This document shows, piece after piece, positions 1 through 7,760 of a stretch of DNA of 52,567 bases. Under the pieces are notes generated by a model. That model was not told the DNA's origin, made no database searches, and saw nothing but the letters and a program-made list of their open reading frames with translations. The stretch comes from Lachnospiraceae bacterium UBA3762. Its GTDB lineage: Bacteria; Bacillota; Clostridia; Lachnospirales; Lachnospiraceae. Position 1 is the first letter of the stretch; every line of letters starts with the position of its first letter. Location: contig DFGA01000037.1 of NCBI GenBank assembly GCA_002371615.1, positions 1 to 52,567 on the forward strand, read 5' to 3'. Both the position numbers and the translations under genes were made by a program.

Positions 1-8
1 CTCGGAAA

Positions 9-143
9 TTATTTCTCGAGAAGTACACCCCAATATTTTTCGATATTGTCAAACAGATAGCCGGCTTCTTTGCTGACATACTGCCTGAAGCCTTCATCAT
101 CGCTGTCATCTGTGGCATATTCCTCATATTGGGCCTTCAGCAT
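9..143 (-). CDS. Small hypothetical protein (44 aa)
   Basis: A 44-codon acidic reading frame starting MLKAQYEEYATDDSD and ending GVLLEK. An in-frame stop lies directly before the ATG, so it cannot extend further upstream here. I see no good ribosome site before the ATG. It could be a genuine small cytoplasmic protein or the tail of a decayed gene. I do not recognise the family. The 248 bases between it and the DUF6033 gene hold no convincing gene; they are AT-rich with scattered stops. Confidence 0.3.
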   Translation of the reverse strand: MLKAQYEEYATDDSDDEGFRQYVSKEAGYLFDNIEKYWGVLLEK

Positions 144-391
144 TTAGCTTGATTGTTTAATCCGCTAAACATATCGTCCTTTTTTCTAACAACAGACCAT
201 GATCCCATATTCCCCTTATCATCTGATTATAGTATGAGAATTCAATTATTCCGTCAGTTCTTGCTATACTCGACATACCTTTGCTCGTTTATTTTTGAAA
301 TTTCTTTGATATTTTTGGTATATCCACATGTTTTGTACTTTTGCAAAAAATCAATGTGCTCCCTGCTTATCGTGCCTGTCATAATTCATTC

Positions 392-1045
392 TTAAGCTCT
401 TACATCAAGCCCAACCGTTCCGTCTACGCTTTCTGATCCAAGTTTTTCTGTCAGTTGATCAGCCATACTTCTTATATCTGCCCCAACAACAGAAATGATG
501 AAATCTTTTAAGTCATTTTCCTCTGTCATTTCAGCATGACGCTTTTCCAGCCTTTTCTCCTCTGCTTTTTTCTCCAAACGCTTCTGTTCAGCCTTCTCTT
601 TAGTAGCTTTTTCTTCATCAGCCTTTCTCTCGGCATTCTCTCTCGCAATTTTTCCGTCCGGATCGCTTGAACCTGAAATAATCATGGTCATATTTCCATT
701 ATCATCAATTTTGTAATTGATATTGGTCAAAGTCCCTTGACATCTCGAAAGAGCAATTTCATTGCATTTGGGAATTGCTTTCATCTTTTCTTCCAACATG
801 GAAGATTTTTCCGGATTATCCATACACCTCTTCAAAAAGCCACTCGAAACACTTACTGAGGTAGGTACACCTTTAATTGAAACGGTACCAGCATTTATAT
901 AATCATACTTTTTTTGCAAATGTTTGGAATAGTCATCCACATTCTTAAAGATAGTCTTAGTCTCGTCTTTTCTTATCACATCCGGCATGGATGTCCTCAA
1001 ATCCATAACCTGCGATGTAACACCACTATTTATCTCTATTGACAT
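392..1045 (-). CDS. DUF6033 family protein
   Basis: A 217-aa soluble protein without signal peptide or membrane segment. It has an N-terminal unstructured stretch, a YxxxLQKKY element, a core with FLKRCMDNPEK and GTLT, then DDNGNMTMIISGSSDPDGKI, and a Lys/Glu-rich helical segment of about 45 residues before a short C-terminal domain. This order matches DUF6033 proteins of Lachnospiraceae, whose function is unknown to me. The start is supported by AGGAGG eight bases before the ATG. A second member of the family lies at 29274-30080. The gene sits downstream of a LytTR regulator/kinase pair, and a regulator-type direct repeat lies upstream of it (1218-1247), so I infer that this system controls it. 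Confidence 0.8.
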   Translation of the reverse strand: MSIEINSGVTSQVMDLRTSMPDVIRKDETKTIFKNVDDYSKHLQKKYDYINAGTVSIKGVPTSVSVSSGFLKRCMDNPEKSSMLEEKMKAIPKCNEIALSRCQGTLTNINYKIDDNGNMTMIISGSSDPDGKIARENAERKADEEKATKEKAEQKRLEKKAEEKRLEKRHAEMTEENDLKDFIISVVGADIRSMADQLTEKLGSESVDGTVGLDVRA

Positions 1046-1217
1046 ATTCTCGTCCTCCTCTGACCTTTAATCCTGAAATTCATTTCATCCGATTATGACG
1101 GGATAGATATACTTATCTAATCTCATTTTCGGAAAAGCAAATCCTCCTGTCTCCCATAGCATGGGATTATTCTTCTACCTACTCTATCGTATGATAATCA
1201 CCACTAATTAACAGACT

Positions 1218-1247
1218 TTGCGTGAACACCGTCATTTTTGCAGTGAA
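1218..1247 (-). promoter_or_regulatory. LytTR-type direct repeat (site A) upstream of the DUF6033 gene
   Basis: On the minus strand TTCACTGCAA (1247-1238) is repeated as TTCACGCAA (1226-1218) with a period of 21 bp. The same pattern with the same period occurs upstream of the response regulator gene. A 21-bp period equals a 9-bp repeat with a 12-bp gap, the spacing known for AgrA-type LytTR sites. A plausible -10, TACGAT (1191-1186), follows, and no good -35 is visible, as expected for an activated promoter. The site overlaps the last codons of the kinase gene. Confidence 0.6.
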
Positions 1248-2674
1248 ATCTTTCCTCTCATCATCACAGTCAGCGTAAACCTCTTCCTGCCACCATCTGA
1301 GCGAATCTCGATATCCACATCTCCCATATATTTTCTTGCGCATTTTTGGATATTCGACAGACCTATACCATGCAGCCGCTTATCCTTCTTATTTGTCACA
1401 GGCAATCCCGTTTCTTTGTCCATAGTCACGCTTCCATCAAAATCGTTTCCAATCTCAATAAAGAAAAGTGTTCCCTTCATATAGGATTTAAGGGAAATCT
1501 CCCGGTGTCCACCCAGTTTTTGGCAGGCTTCAAAAGCATTATCCAAAGCATTGTTCAGAATTACGGCAATATCATAAATATCGATCTGCTCAGTATTAGG
1601 AGCCACAAAATCAACATCGAAAGTGATCTCATGCTTTCTGGCTTCCTGTTGACGCTGATAGATAATAATGTCCGTAATTGGGTTTCCACTTTTTGATGAA
1701 AAATCCAGCCTGTTTACAGTATCTTCTATTTGTCCAATGTATTCGTCAATCTCTCTGGTATCGCCATTTCCAACACCTTTTACATATTGCATGATATTGT
1801 TCAGGTGGCTTCTCATATCATGCTTCAGGCCCCGCAGATCAGAGTAGATTTCCTCTATATCCTCAATTTCCCTATGCAGCTGCTCCACTTGATTTTCAAG
1901 AATTGCCTGTTTCCTGCTATCTTCATTACGCTCTATCAGATATTGAAACAACATCATAGTAGCTATGATAGTTCCGAGTAATAAAACGCAGATTACTATG
2001 ATCCAAAACACTGTTTCCGGGACTTGTTCATATACCAGCACCCCCAATCTTTCACTGAATCTTAGTATCAGGATCCGCATGGTGATTGAAACACAAAGAG
2101 CCGCAAAACAGGGAAAAACCAGAAAAATGTTTTCACCAAAGCTTGTCTCATACCCTTTGTAAATGTACTTTCTGCTTAGTGTTTTCAGATACACGCATAA
2201 TATGATCACATATACCGCTACACAAATTATCCCTTGAACAATCATGGACGCAGTTAAGATGTTATTTGCCCTTTCCAAAGTCATTCCATCGGAAGATGAT
2301 ATGATTCTCTCTATCATGCCCCCAGTCAACAGCGAGATTAAATAATAAAGCACACTGATAATATATTTAATCAATGCTCGCCCTGCTGCAAAACTGAAAG
2401 TTACAAAAATCTGTCTCTTATAATCCCATTTGAATAAAAGTGATTGAAGCGCAAACAGTACAACGAGATTGATAACAATCCCCATCACATCTCTATCTAT
2501 CCCAAGAATCTCATATATAACAATATCTACTGCAAGATTGATCATAGTCCAAAGAATGACCGTTATCTTCTTTTCATATCGTGTTTTTAACAGATCCAGC
2601 CCATATAAACCGCTCAAAACAGCATCTGCAATATATAACGGAACGGTCAATGTTAAAGTCGAAAGATCAAACAT
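1232..2674 (-). CDS. GHKL sensor histidine kinase (AgrC/ComD-like)
   Basis: A 480-aa membrane kinase. About six hydrophobic helices fill residues 8-250, followed by a coiled coil (250-280). The phosphoacceptor box is LKHDMRSHL with His285, the N-box is ILNNALDNAFEAC (372-384) and the G-box is HGIGLSN (435-441). This is the layout of HPK10/AgrC kinases that sense peptides or membrane signals and phosphorylate a LytTR regulator. The ATG has GGAGG eight bases upstream and overlaps the end of the regulator gene by 8 bp, so the two are translationally coupled. No AgrB or AgrD gene is next to it, so the signal is unknown. Confidence 0.9.
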   Translation of the reverse strand: MFDLSTLTLTVPLYIADAVLSGLYGLDLLKTRYEKKITVILWTMINLAVDIVIYEILGIDRDVMGIVINLVVLFALQSLLFKWDYKRQIFVTFSFAAGRALIKYIISVLYYLISLLTGGMIERIISSSDGMTLERANNILTASMIVQGIICVAVYVIILCVYLKTLSRKYIYKGYETSFGENIFLVFPCFAALCVSITMRILILRFSERLGVLVYEQVPETVFWIIVICVLLLGTIIATMMLFQYLIERNEDSRKQAILENQVEQLHREIEDIEEIYSDLRGLKHDMRSHLNNIMQYVKGVGNGDTREIDEYIGQIEDTVNRLDFSSKSGNPITDIIIYQRQQEARKHEITFDVDFVAPNTEQIDIYDIAVILNNALDNAFEACQKLGGHREISLKSYMKGTLFFIEIGNDFDGSVTMDKETGLPVTNKKDKRLHGIGLSNIQKCARKYMGDVDIEIRSDGGRKRFTLTVMMRGKISLQK

Positions 2675-3389
2675 TTACAATACCTCCGTTTTTAGCGTAG
2701 CGAAGATATGTCTTGACGAAATCCGTATATTTCTTCTCAGCAAGCATAATACTATCACCATTAAGCACCTGAATACTGTTCGCAGAATAAGCCGTCACCT
2801 TTTCAAGATTGACGATATAGCATCTATGAGTTCTGAAAAACGAATCTCCTAGCTCATTTTCAAGGTCATACATCCGGGCATAAGTTTCCGTTAGCCCGTT
2901 ATCCATATGGAATACGACCTTCCTGTCGCTGCTTTCAATATATTGGATCTCTCTTAAAAGCAATTTTTTCTTACTCTCTCCATCCTTAACGATTATATAT
3001 TTATCCCTTCGCCCACCGACAGATACAACCTCTTTAACAGCCCGCTGGAATACTTCAGCAAACTTCTTTTCCTTTATCGGCTTCACAAGATAATGGAAAG
3101 CGTTCACATCAAATGCATCCTCCATATACTCCCGAAATGCTGTTACAAAAATGATGATACATCGCTCACCGGAATCTCCTTGCTCTTTTCGGATCCTTTT
3201 CGCCAGCTCAATCCCGGATATATCCCCCATCTCGATGTCAAGGAAACAAATGTCGAAAAACTTCCTGTCTGAAAGCATATCCTGCCCCTTGGCAAAGCTG
3301 CTAATATTCACATCAGAGCTCTGTTTCTTTATCAGGGATACAATCTGCTCCCTTACCTTTTCCTCATCATCACATACTGCTATATTCAT
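2667..3389 (-). CDS. LytTR-family response regulator
   Basis: A 240-aa regulator. The receiver domain (1-115) starts MNIAVCDDEE, with acidic pocket Asp7/Asp8, phosphoacceptor Asp51 in FLDIEMGDISG and a conserved K in YLVKPI. The LytTR DNA-binding domain (about 135-235) contains IQYIES, FFRTHRCYIVNLEKV and the YTDFVKTYL end. I chose the ATG at 3389 because AAGGGA lies upstream and the receiver fold starts there; a longer frame reaches 3536 but adds residues unlike the family. It is the first gene of the regulator-kinase operon. A paired direct repeat upstream suggests autoregulation. Confidence 0.92.
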   Translation of the reverse strand: MNIAVCDDEEKVREQIVSLIKKQSSDVNISSFAKGQDMLSDRKFFDICFLDIEMGDISGIELAKRIRKEQGDSGERCIIIFVTAFREYMEDAFDVNAFHYLVKPIKEKKFAEVFQRAVKEVVSVGGRRDKYIIVKDGESKKKLLLREIQYIESSDRKVVFHMDNGLTETYARMYDLENELGDSFFRTHRCYIVNLEKVTAYSANSIQVLNGDSIMLAEKKYTDFVKTYLRYAKNGGIVNV

Positions 3390-3425
3390 AGAATCATTCC
3401 CTTCGTCATAGATTGCCTTATCTAT

Positions 3426-3492
3426 ATTATATCGGCAAAATAGTATCTGCCTATCATAGCCTTGCAGTGAACGACGCTTTTTTTGAAGTGAA
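3426..3492 (-). promoter_or_regulatory. LytTR-type direct repeat (site B) and promoter of the regulator-kinase operon
   Basis: On the minus strand TTCACTTCAA (3492-3483) and TTCACTGCAA (3471-3462) form a direct repeat with a 21-bp period, matching site A near the DUF6033 gene. A perfect -10, TATAAT (3431-3426), lies 31 bp downstream. The position for a -35 (ATAGGC, 3454-3449) is far from consensus. A good -10 with a poor -35 just behind regulator repeats suggests an activator-dependent, autoregulated promoter. Confidence 0.65.
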
Positions 3493-3507
3493 ATGTCTTC
3501 ATATAGC

Positions 3508-3551
3508 AAAAAAGCCCACAGCCATCTGACCATCATCAGACAACCACGGGC
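3508..3551 (-). terminator. Likely intrinsic terminator
   Basis: Reading the minus strand, arms 3551-3536 and 3529-3514 can pair over 16 positions, six of them G-U, around a 6-base loop, and are followed by six T residues (3513-3508). It would stop leftward transcription coming from the mobile element before the promoter of the LytTR operon, and may mark the left boundary of the element. Confidence 0.5.
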
Positions 3552-3723
3552 ATCCCCTCAAACCATACTAAGCTTTTATTATTGCTTGCGTATTTCTATC
3601 CTCTTCTTTGACTTGTACCTATAACACTGCGGCAATATCAATGTCACCTTAGTGAAGATCTGCGGAATACGCATTGTAATAATATGAATCGAATTCGGAC
3701 AACTATCCTTTTTACCAACCGAA

Positions 3724-3793
3724 ACGGCAAGTCTTCTTTTCGACTTGCCGTGTAGGGCGGTAGACTGGGGGTGTGGGGAGTGTAGCTCCCCAC
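3724..3793. repeat. Two adjacent perfect hairpins in a 290-bp noncoding stretch
   Basis: Arms ACGGCAAGTC (3724-3733) and GACTTGCCGT (3742-3751) form a perfect 10-bp inverted repeat. Arms GTGGGGAG (3773-3780) and CTCCCCAC (3786-3793) form a second one with a 5-base loop. They lie downstream of the mobilization genes in the noncoding stretch 3552-3845. Such paired hairpins could be a second candidate for a transfer origin, an element-end structure or a transcript-stabilising element. A 76-codon frame across this stretch is interrupted in character by the hairpins and I do not call it a gene. Confidence 0.55.
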
Positions 3794-3845
3794 GTTCTTT
3801 ATTGGACAATCCACCTGACAGTATCTATCTCATCATGACAGTAAA

Positions 3846-4091
3846 TTATAGCAATCGAATCTCAATAGCATAAGCATATCTTCCCGTATTCAATGCTTCA
3901 GGATTATTATACTCACTGTTTACCAAACCAATACCAAAGACTAATCTATTATCGTAATCGTGGGATACATCTTCTATATATTTATAGTCTTTGTAGAATC
4001 CAGTCTTATGATCACATATTTGTATTCTTGCAGTTCTGTCAATCATTTTCCTCAAATTGCCAAATATTGGCCTATCCTTATCGTCTATCAT
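3846..4091 (-). CDS. Small hypothetical protein of the mobile element (81 aa)
   Basis: An 81-aa protein starting MIDDKDRPIFG and ending YAYAIEIRLL. GAGGAGG lies six bases before the ATG at 4091, so I prefer this start to a GTG 15 bases further out, which lies inside the ribosome site. The protein has mixed charge, no membrane segment and no motif I recognise. It follows the DUF6040 gene in the same direction, separated by about 120 bases, and is probably the last gene of the mobilization operon. Confidence 0.55.
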   Translation of the reverse strand: MIDDKDRPIFGNLRKMIDRTARIQICDHKTGFYKDYKYIEDVSHDYDNRLVFGIGLVNSEYNNPEALNTGRYAYAIEIRLL

Positions 4092-4214
4092 ATCGAACCT
4101 CCTCACTCAAATAGTTTTTCTGGACTTATTATGTTTTATATCAATTTTGAATCGGATATTTGATAGGTTTCTAATCGGAAAAATGTGAAGTTGATAATCG
4201 GATCTCCCTCGTTC

Positions 4215-5285
4215 TCATATATGCCCAACTAAATATACTATCGAATATAAGCAGACTATCAAAAATACGAGAAATATGAAGTACTTGTTAAATTCCTTTT
4301 TTGATTCTTCATTGTCCCATGCTATGTATATACGTATGATCATGTATATAATAAATATGATACAACTTAACAGCAACAGGTTTATCGGTAATCCCACGAG
4401 AATCGGTGCAAAGAACATCGGAACTAACATCACAAATTCCACGACCGCAACCGTTATGCCATCCCACATACACTCTTTGATCTTTTTACACAAGAATACG
4501 CTCAGCAATATAAACAGGGTGATTAGTATTCCATAAAAAATGACCATGAACAGTATTCCTATGATCCAGTAGCCGGCAGGATTCGCTGCTTCACTTAACA
4601 TCTTTCCCGCAAAGAATATAGCAGCTTTATATGGACCGGTTGCTATTGGACATATTATGTTTGCCAGTTCTTTAAAGAATTCTTCAGCTTCATTCTGGTA
4701 AGGCTCTGATAAAGCAAGAATGCCTAGCGCTGCAAAGATCAGTCCTACGATCGATGTTATATATCCGGCCAGATGCGCTCTTACCATTTCTTTGTCACAC
4801 ATTTCCAGAATCTGTTTTCTATCGTTATAATCTCTTTGGAGTCTGCTTTCTATCTTAGAAACATCCTTTTTGACTCTCTTGGATATCTCGGCCTCCTGAT
4901 CACTTGCTATCTGATTTACCCTGGCCTCCTTTTTATTTATCGCATCTTCACGTTCATCGAGTATAGCCATCCTCTCCTTATGTGCCTCTTTATAATCCGA
5001 GACCAATTTCGAGCTCGTGGCTACGGCTTCTTCTGCAGCTGATTTCAAGCTGTATGCTTCTTTCAATTGCTTGTCGCTCTCGCTCAACTTCACGATATAC
5101 TCGTTCAGCTCGACTATTTCTTGCTTCTGCGCTTGCACTTTGTTCTTCAGCATCGATACCTGAGAGGAAAGACTCGATATCTTCTGCTGAATCTCCTTGT
5201 TCCGGTTCTGGCTCTCGTTCTTCTTCGAGTTCCGGTTCGAATCCACAGTGCTCGAGTCTGATTGCATTCTGTCTTTCAAATTCAT
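4215..5285 (-). CDS. DUF6040-like coiled-coil membrane protein of the mobilization module
   Basis: A 356-aa protein. Residues 1-35 are polar, 35-165 form a long coiled coil, and 168-356 carry four to five hydrophobic segments (about 170-195, 235-270, 280-300, 300-320 and 335-355). It resembles the DUF6040 proteins found beside relaxases in Firmicute elements; the role is unknown, and a link to the mating apparatus or the cell membrane is my inference. The start has AAGGAGG ten bases upstream. The first 296 bases overlap the relaxase gene in another frame, so both proteins encode charged helices from the same DNA. Confidence 0.7.
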   Translation of the reverse strand: MNLKDRMQSDSSTVDSNRNSKKNESQNRNKEIQQKISSLSSQVSMLKNKVQAQKQEIVELNEYIVKLSESDKQLKEAYSLKSAAEEAVATSSKLVSDYKEAHKERMAILDEREDAINKKEARVNQIASDQEAEISKRVKKDVSKIESRLQRDYNDRKQILEMCDKEMVRAHLAGYITSIVGLIFAALGILALSEPYQNEAEEFFKELANIICPIATGPYKAAIFFAGKMLSEAANPAGYWIIGILFMVIFYGILITLFILLSVFLCKKIKECMWDGITVAVVEFVMLVPMFFAPILVGLPINLLLLSCIIFIIYMIIRIYIAWDNEESKKEFNKYFIFLVFLIVCLYSIVYLVGHI

Positions 5286-6081
5286 GTATCAGCGCCTCCT
5301 TATTTACTTCCATCCCTTCAAATGATTTCTCGATCCTGCTGTCGCGGACCTTGTCACCGTCCTCGTTCTCAAATACGATATGTTTCCGATTGTCTTCCCA
5401 CTGTACTGACCACCCATGTCCAGCCATACCGGCGATAAACTCATCCCTGCAGGTACAGTTCGACATCACATCCATTATTGCCAGGGCGCAGTCTGCAACA
5501 AAACTGTTCTTTGTATCATTGATCAGCAGGTTGTATTTATCTTTACTCCATGACCTGATCTCTCCCTGTTCGATCGGTTTTCCGTCAAAGTGATGTCCTT
5601 TCTCGGCGATCGATAATCCCCGGTCCCGGCAGAGATCATTCGTGAATTCCTTCTGGATCTCAAGATCTTTCTTCGTCTGGTGAAGTTTATGCCCGTCAAC
5701 ATACGAAACGCTGTTTGTCAGGATATGACAATGCAGATGCTCCCTGTCCCGGTGTACTGCTATCAAGCTCTGGTGGTCCGGAAAAAACCTGTCAACAAAA
5801 TGGCGACTGATCTCAAGTACCTGCTCCGGTGTTATCTGTTCATCCTTATGGAAGCTTATGATATTGTGGGCGTACATCCTGCCGGAGTCTTTATCCCACA
5901 TTCTCTTTTCTGCGAGCCACGTCTGGTATACTTCATCATAATTAATAGTCTCCCCGTTATACGGCCCGGTTATCTCTACATACTCTTCCTCAAGCGAGTT
6001 ATCCCGCAGAACATATTCCATGGCATTTTTCATGGCTCCGTGTGAACAGCCCCCGTTATTGACGACCTTATTGATTGCCAT
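4990..6081 (-). CDS. MOBP-type relaxase (relaxase/mobilization nuclease)
   Basis: A 363-aa relaxase that would nick oriT and lead the transferred strand. The N-terminal domain has AMKNAMEYVL with Tyr23 as candidate nucleophile, and the metal-binding motif HRDREHLHCHILTNS (His110, Asp112, His115, His117) with the typical YVDGHKLH after it. Residues beyond about 265 form a Glu/Arg-rich helical tail. Members are often longer, so the C-terminus is short here. The gene overlaps the MobC-like gene by 52 bp at its start and the DUF6040 gene by 296 bp at its end. No type IV coupling or secretion gene lies in the window, so transfer would depend on a helper. Confidence 0.92.
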   Translation of the reverse strand: MAINKVVNNGGCSHGAMKNAMEYVLRDNSLEEEYVEITGPYNGETINYDEVYQTWLAEKRMWDKDSGRMYAHNIISFHKDEQITPEQVLEISRHFVDRFFPDHQSLIAVHRDREHLHCHILTNSVSYVDGHKLHQTKKDLEIQKEFTNDLCRDRGLSIAEKGHHFDGKPIEQGEIRSWSKDKYNLLINDTKNSFVADCALAIMDVMSNCTCRDEFIAGMAGHGWSVQWEDNRKHIVFENEDGDKVRDSRIEKSFEGMEVNKEALIHEFERQNAIRLEHCGFEPELEEEREPEPEQGDSAEDIESFLSGIDAEEQSASAEARNSRAERVYREVERERQAIERSIQLEISCRRSRSHELEIGLGL

Positions 6082-6422
6082 ATAGCCTCACTCTCCCTCC
6101 GGTAATCGCGGATCTGTTCCGCCAACTCTTCCAGTTTCTTCTCACTCGCTACCTGCCCCTGACCGTTTGCAACATGAGCCATCTGATTCACATTCGTCGC
6201 CATACCGCGTATCTGTCGCTCAAAGTCTGAAAACGTCTTGCTTATGTTCTTAAGCTCCGCCATCTCATTCGATGATGTGATCGGATACGAGCAGACCGCA
6301 CTTATGATATATGCCTGCTGGGACAGCCCGGACTCGGCTATCTTCTTCTGCATGCGGGCATATTCGCGATCGTTCATCCGTACGGTGACGGCCCGGTTTC
6401 GTTTGCGGTTTGCGCGTTGCAT
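6030..6422 (-). CDS. MobC-like relaxosome accessory protein
   Basis: A 130-aa basic protein. Residues 1-50 hold a ribbon-helix-helix-like region (RAVTVRMNDREYARMQKKI and the following QQAYI helix), and residues 60-120 hold the MobC-type helical domain with NVNQMAHVANG. Proteins of this family bind oriT and assist the relaxase. The start at 6422 is chosen for the AAAGGA upstream and the basic MQRANRKRNRAV beginning; a longer frame would run into the hairpin region. It is the first gene of the mobilization operon and overlaps the relaxase start. Confidence 0.85.
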   Translation of the reverse strand: MQRANRKRNRAVTVRMNDREYARMQKKIAESGLSQQAYIISAVCSYPITSSNEMAELKNISKTFSDFERQIRGMATNVNQMAHVANGQGQVASEKKLEELAEQIRDYRRESEAIWQSIRSSITGAVHTEP

Positions 6423-6489
6423 TGTGATCACATCCTTTGATATCCCCTGGCGGGGTGCAAAAAGGGGTTCCAAGGGGGCGAAGCCCACT

Positions 6490-6714
6490 GGCAAGTTTGC
6501 ATTGTGGCTTGCCACAATGCGAAACTTGCCTACCATCCCCAGGAGGGATCCGGAGGAGATCCTGCCGCTTTTTTGCGGGGGATGGTAGTGGTTTTGTCTG
6601 TAGCTGCCATGTAAATCAAAAAATACAGTAGATACAGCCACTTGGCAGCTACAGACGTGGCCGTAACGAAGATAACGAAGCGTTTTTTGCTGAGTTATCG
6701 GCTGTTACGGCCAC
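6490..6714. repeat. Block of four tandem long inverted repeats, likely oriT
   Basis: The 316-bp noncoding gap between mobC and parM holds four consecutive hairpins: 6490-6507 with 6512-6530 (18 bp, one extra base), 6530-6540 with 6577-6587 (11 bp perfect, with GGATC/GATCC nested inside), 6597-6609 with 6643-6655 (13 bp perfect) and 6657-6667 with 6704-6714 (11 bp perfect, with GATAAC/GTTATC nested inside). Its place just upstream of mobC and the relaxase is where oriT lies in mobilizable elements. It could also contain the parC-like site for the ParM protein. The nick site cannot be placed from sequence alone. Confidence 0.65.
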
Positions 6715-6738
6715 AGGGACCCTGACGAAGTGGTCATA

Positions 6739-7746
6739 TCACTTTGTGCCGGAATCCTGGGCGAGCTTCTGATACATCTTGCGTGCAAAGCCCTCAGCAT
6801 TTGCATAGCGTGATGTCTCAAAGTCCTTCTCAAAATGAGCATGCTCGCCAAAACTCTCTGCGAGGAAATCCTTCAGAAGATACGATGTTCCTCCGATGAA
6901 GAAAAGTTCCAGTGTATCAAGGTTCAGCCAGCTGTTACGAAGAGTGCGTTCAATCTCATCTATAAACGATCCTACTGCCTGGTTGATTATAACCACGGAC
7001 TCTTCTTTCTTTTCTGGATCCCTATGATTGATCGATCCTCTCATGATCGAACTCAAGATCTGAGTATCCTCTATATCAAGACCATGATCCATAAGATGTC
7101 TTTGTATCTGTCTGCAAAGCATCCTTCCACCATGTCTTGATGTATGGGATGTCTCTGTGATCACGTTTGAGTTGTTAATAGCAGTTATATTCATGTTAAG
7201 ACCACCCATGTCGATGATCGCAGCATCATAATCCTTTTTGCTGAAAAGCTCCGGGTGCATCGTCAGTATTCCGGTAGACTCTGCACAGACCAGGCGTTTA
7301 TCAACACTAAATTCTATGGGCTTACCGTCAACAACACACTCGATCTTGCCGTTCGGAACAATGTTCTGCCCGTATTCCATCCTCTTATCTTTCTCCTTGT
7401 AGATAGAAAGCGGACATCCGACAACAACGTTAACCGTCTCACCGGGAACCACATTCTTTGCAATACCATACAGTGTGCATATTCTATTGATATCCGCATC
7501 CTTTGAATAGTCATCATCCGCCTTAATAGGAAGCTCGTCACAACCGATCTTTACTTCCTTACCGATCGAGCCAAGTGTTTTGGATGAAAACGTGTGGACA
7601 TTGTCAAGAAGATCGACCCTGCCGTCACCTGAATTACCGATGGCAGTCGGAAAATGATCACGAACCACCTTTGTCTCTTCACCTATTGCAACCACCTTTG
7701 TTTCAGCCTTGCCGGCATCTACTGCTATAACCTTGTTCTTCATCAT
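6739..7746 (-). CDS. ParM/StbA-like actin-fold ATPase
   Basis: A 335-aa actin-like ATPase. Phosphate 1 motif: VIAVDAGKAETKVVAIG (5-21). Phosphate 2: AAIIDMGGLNMNITAI (about 174-189). Adenosine motif: LELFFIGGTSYLLKDFL (about 281-297). ParM proteins polymerise to move plasmid copies apart. The start has GGAGG five bases before ATG-ATG, so the start may be 7746 or 7743. It sits between the oriT-like block and the integrase, in one leftward operon with the 116-aa protein upstream. A segregation protein on an integrated element suggests that the excised circle may be maintained for some time. Confidence 0.85.
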   Translation of the reverse strand: MMKNKVIAVDAGKAETKVVAIGEETKVVRDHFPTAIGNSGDGRVDLLDNVHTFSSKTLGSIGKEVKIGCDELPIKADDDYSKDADINRICTLYGIAKNVVPGETVNVVVGCPLSIYKEKDKRMEYGQNIVPNGKIECVVDGKPIEFSVDKRLVCAESTGILTMHPELFSKKDYDAAIIDMGGLNMNITAINNSNVITETSHTSRHGGRMLCRQIQRHLMDHGLDIEDTQILSSIMRGSINHRDPEKKEESVVIINQAVGSFIDEIERTLRNSWLNLDTLELFFIGGTSYLLKDFLAESFGEHAHFEKDFETSRYANAEGFARKMYQKLAQDSGTK

Positions 7747-7760
7747 TGATACCTCCGTTT

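Noticed and set aside
153..395. 80-codon plus-strand frame near the left edge
   Set aside because: No ribosome site and hydrophobic random composition in AT-rich DNA.
3724..3793. Primary oriT assignment to the left hairpin pair
   Set aside because: It lies downstream of the mobilization genes; the block at 6490-6714, upstream of mobC and relaxase, is in the more usual place. It is kept only as an alternative.
3579..3809. 76-codon frame on the minus strand across the paired hairpins
   Set aside because: The frame runs through two perfect inverted repeats, has no ribosome site and no recognisable protein features.
4982..5593. 203-codon open frame on the plus strand
   Set aside because: It is antisense to the relaxase/DUF6040 overlap and is Ser-rich low complexity, as expected from the complement of Glu/Arg-rich coiled coils.
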